Notes under the pieces: generated by a model
Seen by the model: only the letters and a program-made list of their open reading frames with translations
Told to the model about the DNA's origin: nothing
The model's database searches: none
Position numbers and translations under genes: made by a program
Origin: an uncultured bacterium
GTDB taxonomy: Bacteria > Bacillota_I > Bacilli_A > RF39 > UBA660
DNA length: 53,398 nt
Assembly: GCA_946560065.1 (NCBI GenBank)
Contig: CAMNUE010000015.1
Coordinates: 1-53,398 of the forward strand
Direction of reading: 5' to 3'
Part shown: in pieces, positions 50,629-53,398 of the stretch
How the letters are laid out: every line of letters starts with the position of its first letter
Numbering within the stretch: position 1 is the first letter of the stretch

Positions 50629-51603
50629 ATGAGAATTGGATTATTTGGAACAGGAGCCTATGGAATGGCTTTAAGTAGTATATTAGTACACAATAAATGT
50701 GAAGTTACAATGTGGACAAAATTTGAAGAGGAAAAGAACAATCTTGAAATAACACGAAAGAATGAAAAATTAATACCGAACTTCAAAATAGATAGCAGTA
50801 TAAAAATAACAACAAGTGTAGAGGAATGTATAAAGGAAAAAGATTTACTAATAATTGCAATTCCTGCAGCATTTGTAGATTCTTTGTGTCTAGAAATGAA
50901 AAAATTCATAAATAATAATCATATACTTATCGCAACAAAAGGAATTGAACAAGGAACAGGTCTATTTATCAATCAAATACTAGAGAAACATTTAAATACA
51001 AAAAATATTGCAGTTGTAAGTGGTCCTTCCTTTGCAATTGATTTAGTAACAAAGATGCCAGCAGGACTATCAGTTGCAAGTAAAAAGCCAGAAACTATCT
51101 TGTTAGCAAAGCAAGCATTACAAAATGAATACATAAAATTAAGAGATACAAATGACGTAATAGGTATAGAAATATGTGGTTCAATAAAGAATGTTATTGC
51201 CTTATCAGCAGGGATGTTAGCTGGATTAAATGCCAATGATTCTACAAAAGCAATGTTAATAGCCGAAGCAATGCATGATATGGAAAATATTTTAGATGCA
51301 TTTGACTGCAACAAAAGAACAGTTTTATCATTTGCAGGTATTGGAGATTTACTACTAACTTGTACTTCTGTAAAGAGTAGAAATTATAGTTTTGGAAAAC
51401 TAATCGGAGAAAAACCAGAACGTAAAAAAATAGAAGAATATTTAAAAAATACAACAGTTGAGGGATATTACACTCTAGAATCTATATACCAACTATTAAA
51501 AGATAAAGAAGTAACAATTCCAATCATAGATTTAATATACGAGATTGCTGTTAAAGGAAAAAATCCAGAGTTACTATTAAAATTTTTAGTCTATAAATCC
51601 TAA
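50629..51603 (+). CDS. gpsA: Glycerol-3-phosphate dehydrogenase [NAD(P)+]
   Basis: 324 aa, standard length. NAD-binding GLFGTGAYGMALSSIL, LLIIAIPA, ATKGIEQGTG, VVSGPSFAIDL, the catalytic Lys in GSIKNVIALSAGM, and FAGIGDLLLTCTS, all in order. It reduces dihydroxyacetone phosphate to sn-glycerol 3-phosphate for phospholipid synthesis. Transcribed with DUF3048, start after AGGAGAAAAA. Confidence 0.97.
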   Translation: MRIGLFGTGAYGMALSSILVHNKCEVTMWTKFEEEKNNLEITRKNEKLIPNFKIDSSIKITTSVEECIKEKDLLIIAIPAAFVDSLCLEMKKFINNNHILIATKGIEQGTGLFINQILEKHLNTKNIAVVSGPSFAIDLVTKMPAGLSVASKKPETILLAKQALQNEYIKLRDTNDVIGIEICGSIKNVIALSAGMLAGLNANDSTKAMLIAEAMHDMENILDAFDCNKRTVLSFAGIGDLLLTCTSVKSRNYSFGKLIGEKPERKKIEEYLKNTTVEGYYTLESIYQLLKDKEVTIPIIDLIYEIAVKGKNPELLLKFLVYKS

Positions 51604-51669
51604 AATTGTAGTTAACTACAAAATAAATATATGTTACAATAATTAAAAGGTATTAATAGGAGGAAGTAT

Positions 51670-52341
51670 ATGAGAAGTTTAATGTCAAGAATATTTAAAT
51701 CATCAATATTAGGATCTTGCGCTTTAGTAATATTAGGAATTTTGTTAATTTTTCAATCTGAGGCAACAATTATATCTCTATCATATGTAATAGGTGGAAT
51801 ATTAATTGCAATTGGTGCACTAGCAATATTAAGATTTATAAAAAGTACGAATGATGATAATAAAAATGATTTAGATATAGTATATGGAATAGTCACTGTA
51901 ATTTTAGGAATAATAGTTATAAAAAATCCTCATGCGATAGCAAGTATAATTCCGCTTATCGTAGGATTTATCATCATAATAAATAGTGCAAACAAATTAC
52001 AATATAGTTTAGAATTAAAAAAGAATGAGAATAATCTATGGAAATCAACAATGATTTTGTCGCTTATTACAACTATTTGTGGAGTTTTCTTAGTATTAAA
52101 TCCATTTAAAGGAGCGGAATTTATTACTAAAGTAGTAGGAATTCTAATTCTAATTTATGCAATATTGGATATAATTTCAACTATTGCTATTAAAAATACT
52201 GTGAAAAAAATTCATACAGCCATTGAAGAGAGTATCACAGATGCTCAAATAATAGAAGAGAAAGAATCAAAGAAAAAAAGTAAAAAAACAAAAACAAATA
52301 AAAGTACAAGTAAAAAGAAAAAAGAGAAGAGGGAGGAATAA
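51670..52341 (+). CDS. HdeD-like DUF308 membrane protein
   Basis: 223 aa, start after AGGAGG. Six hydrophobic helices in three pairs (about 13-55, 70-105, 125-165), typical of DUF308 repeats. The C-terminal tail (about 190-223) is a Lys-rich KKKSKKTKTNKSTSKKKKEKREE stretch on the cytoplasmic side. Role unknown. The next small gene starts 2 bp after the stop. Confidence 0.85.
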   Translation: MRSLMSRIFKSSILGSCALVILGILLIFQSEATIISLSYVIGGILIAIGALAILRFIKSTNDDNKNDLDIVYGIVTVILGIIVIKNPHAIASIIPLIVGFIIIINSANKLQYSLELKKNENNLWKSTMILSLITTICGVFLVLNPFKGAEFITKVVGILILIYAILDIISTIAIKNTVKKIHTAIEESITDAQIIEEKESKKKSKKTKTNKSTSKKKKEKREE

Positions 52342-52343
52342 AA

Positions 52344-52517
52344 ATGTATAAGTATTACCCACTAATATTAGGAATAATGGATAAAATAGAAGAATGGAAT
52401 GAAAAGTTAAATGCATTCGCAGGGGAGCACATGGACAATGTATTGGTTGGAACATTAGTTCTTGGTGGATTGATATTTATAGGTTTCTATGGAGTAAGTG
52501 CATTAAATAAGAAATAA
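52344..52517 (+). CDS. Small membrane protein, 57 aa
   Basis: ATG 52344 follows GGGAGGAATAAAA at the end of the DUF308 gene. MYKYYPLILGIMDKIEEWNE leads into one membrane helix (about 34-52, VLVGTLVLGGLIFIGFYGVS). Translationally coupled to DUF308. No family recognised. Confidence 0.65.
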   Translation: MYKYYPLILGIMDKIEEWNEKLNAFAGEHMDNVLVGTLVLGGLIFIGFYGVSALNKK

Positions 52518-52537
52518 AGCCATAACAGGCTTTTTTA
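52516..52537 (+). terminator. Intrinsic terminator
   Basis: AAGCC and GGCTT pair over ATAACA and are followed by T's. Confidence 0.7.
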
Positions 52538-52589
52538 ATTTGAAAAAAAAAACAAATGAATGTATAATGTATATGTCGAGGTAAATTTC

Positions 52590-53129
52590 ATGAATGCAGA
52601 AAAATTAATAATTGGAAAGAAGTATGAAATACACGGATACAAACATGATGGAAAAATACATAGATCGTGGGATGAGGCGGTACTTCTAGAAATTCATGAC
52701 AACTATTTAATTTTTGGTAACGAAAGAACAAAAGTAACTGAATCTGATGGAAGAACATGGAGGACTAAAGAACCCGCAGTATTATATTTCTTTTATAAAG
52801 ATTGGTATAATATCATAGGACAATATAAAAAGACAGGCATATATTATTATTGTAATATGGCTTCGCCATTCATTATAGAAGAAGGAACAATAAAATATAT
52901 AGATTACGACTTAGATTTAAGAGTATTCCCTGATGGAAGTTTTAAGGTTCTAGATAGAGGAGAATATAGGTATCATAAAAATATAATGAATTATCCAGAT
53001 AAAATAGATAAAATATTAAGAGCAGAACTAACAAACTTAATAAATTTAGTTAGAGAACGAAAAAAAGCATTCAAACCAGGGACTGTTGAAAAGTACTGTA
53101 ATTTATACAAAAAAGAAAAAGATAGGTAA
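52590..53129 (+). CDS. DUF402 (Ntdp-like nucleoside di/triphosphatase)
   Basis: 179 aa from ATG 52590 (CGAGGT upstream). Residues: GKKYEIHGYKHDGKIHRSWDEA, KEPAVLYFFYKDWYNIIGQYK, GIYYYCNMASPFIIEEGTIKYIDYDLDLRVFPDGSF (in parts), the characteristic DUF402 metal-binding Asp-rich block. S. aureus Ntdp hydrolyses nucleoside di/triphosphates. Monocistronic. Confidence 0.9.
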   Translation: MNAEKLIIGKKYEIHGYKHDGKIHRSWDEAVLLEIHDNYLIFGNERTKVTESDGRTWRTKEPAVLYFFYKDWYNIIGQYKKTGIYYYCNMASPFIIEEGTIKYIDYDLDLRVFPDGSFKVLDRGEYRYHKNIMNYPDKIDKILRAELTNLINLVRERKKAFKPGTVEKYCNLYKKEKDR

Positions 53130-53147
53130 TAAGCCTATCTTTTTTAT
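53122..53147 (+). terminator. Intrinsic terminator
   Basis: GATAGG and CCTATC pair over TAATAAG and are followed by six T's. Confidence 0.8.
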
Positions 53148-53195
53148 CAATTTATATAAAAAAACAAAAAAATTAAAAAAAATTCCAAAAAAGTA

Positions 53196-53223
53196 TTTAC
53201 AAAAAAATAAAAAAGAATATAAT
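53196..53223 (+). promoter_or_regulatory. Upstream promoter P1 of a probable rRNA operon
   Basis: TTTACA 53196-53201, 16-bp spacer, TATAAT 53218-53223. A-rich sequence upstream is UP-element-like. Confidence 0.6.
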
Positions 53224-53289
53224 ACATAACGAACACGAAAAAAAAGGCATCAAACTTAAGAAAAAATAATAAAAAATTTCAAAAAAGTG

Positions 53290-53318
53290 TTGACTTTGAA
53301 TTCGATGTTTGATATATT
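53290..53318 (+). promoter_or_regulatory. Promoter P2 and leader of a probable rRNA operon
   Basis: TTGACT 53290-53295, an ideal 17-bp spacer, TATATT 53313-53318. The following TGATCTTTGAAAACTAAGCA (53349-53368) resembles the leader found before 16S rRNA in Bacillota. The 16S gene itself would begin beyond the window. Confidence 0.65.
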
Positions 53319-53398
53319 AAGAACGCAGCTTGCAAAAAACTGCACAATGATCTTTGAAAACTAAGCAAAACGTCAATTTTGAGTAGCTAGGAAAAATT

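Noticed and set aside
1..53398. Mycoplasma-type code (TGA = Trp)
   Set aside because: Trp is encoded by TGG throughout and genes such as those at 1076 and 45329 end in TGA.
1..53398. CRISPR array
   Set aside because: No regularly spaced short repeats; the repeats in 27-29 kb are protein-coding wall-binding repeats.
53319..53398. 16S rRNA gene inside the window
   Set aside because: Only promoter and leader sequence are present; no recognisable 16S start occurs before the edge.

Overview
The window is very AT-rich, with strong GGAGG-type ribosome binding sites, the standard code (TGG for Trp, TGA as a stop) and a Bacillota gene set: AdhE, CoaD/CoaE, GpsA, YerB-like DUF3048, HdeD-like DUF308, DUF402, a SipW-type signal peptidase and LysM proteins. 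I infer an uncultured gut Bacilli-type genome (RF39/Erysipelotrichia-like flavour); the species cannot be named from the sequence.

Region 1 (1-5390) is the end of an integrated element. It holds a truncated type I specificity gene (hsdS), a double-HTH regulator, two unknown genes, a probable stand-alone structured RNA, an ArpU-like regulator, three very small genes and a large serine recombinase. The recombinase abuts the headless remainder of a LysM amidase gene, so the element appears to have integrated inside that gene; the 5' half should lie left of the window.

Region 2 (5.4-25.9 kb) is chromosome-like: a Cna_B surface protein, CorA, a LysR regulator, coaE-coaD, an MBL hydrolase, a PHP phosphoesterase, a transglutaminase-like protein, DUF523, adhE and a P-loop kinase. 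It ends with a surface-fibre locus: a GH3 enzyme with a fibre-like N-terminus, two small secreted fibre-type proteins, a SipW-type signal peptidase fused to a membrane domain, and DUF5305.

Region 3 (26-29.5 kb) holds two decayed genes with in-frame stops: a DUF3883 protein and a cell-wall-repeat C39 peptidase.

Region 4 (29.5-48.4 kb) is a stack of islands at one tRNA-Trp gene. The intact tRNA is at 48326-48399 (minus) beside a tyrosine integrase and a SymE-like gene. Degraded copies of the tRNA 3' half, its terminator or the element end recur at 29.5, 30.3, 31.2, 32.3, 37.1, 40.3 and 46.8 kb. Cargo from left to right: a Nudix hydrolase; a superoxide dismutase; DUF84 and a PPC-domain protein; a four-gene operon (RNase J-like MBL protein, PD-(D/E)XK-like nuclease, HTH protein, DnaQ-like exonuclease); a Sau3AI-type GATC restriction-modification pair; and a segment bounded by ~300-bp inverted repeats carrying a membrane coiled-coil protein, a Ser/Thr kinase, a 37-aa basic protein, an Abi/HEPN protein, an XRE regulator, a zinc-ribbon protein and a TM2 protein. 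Most of the cargo looks like anti-phage defence. The best candidates for undescribed systems are the 32.97-36.98 kb operon and the 40.84-44.72 kb kinase/HEPN group.

Region 5 (48.5-53.4 kb) is chromosome again: a LysM-like lipoprotein, DUF3048, gpsA, DUF308, a small membrane protein and DUF402. It ends with two tandem sigma-A promoters and what looks like the leader of an rRNA operon starting just beyond the right edge.
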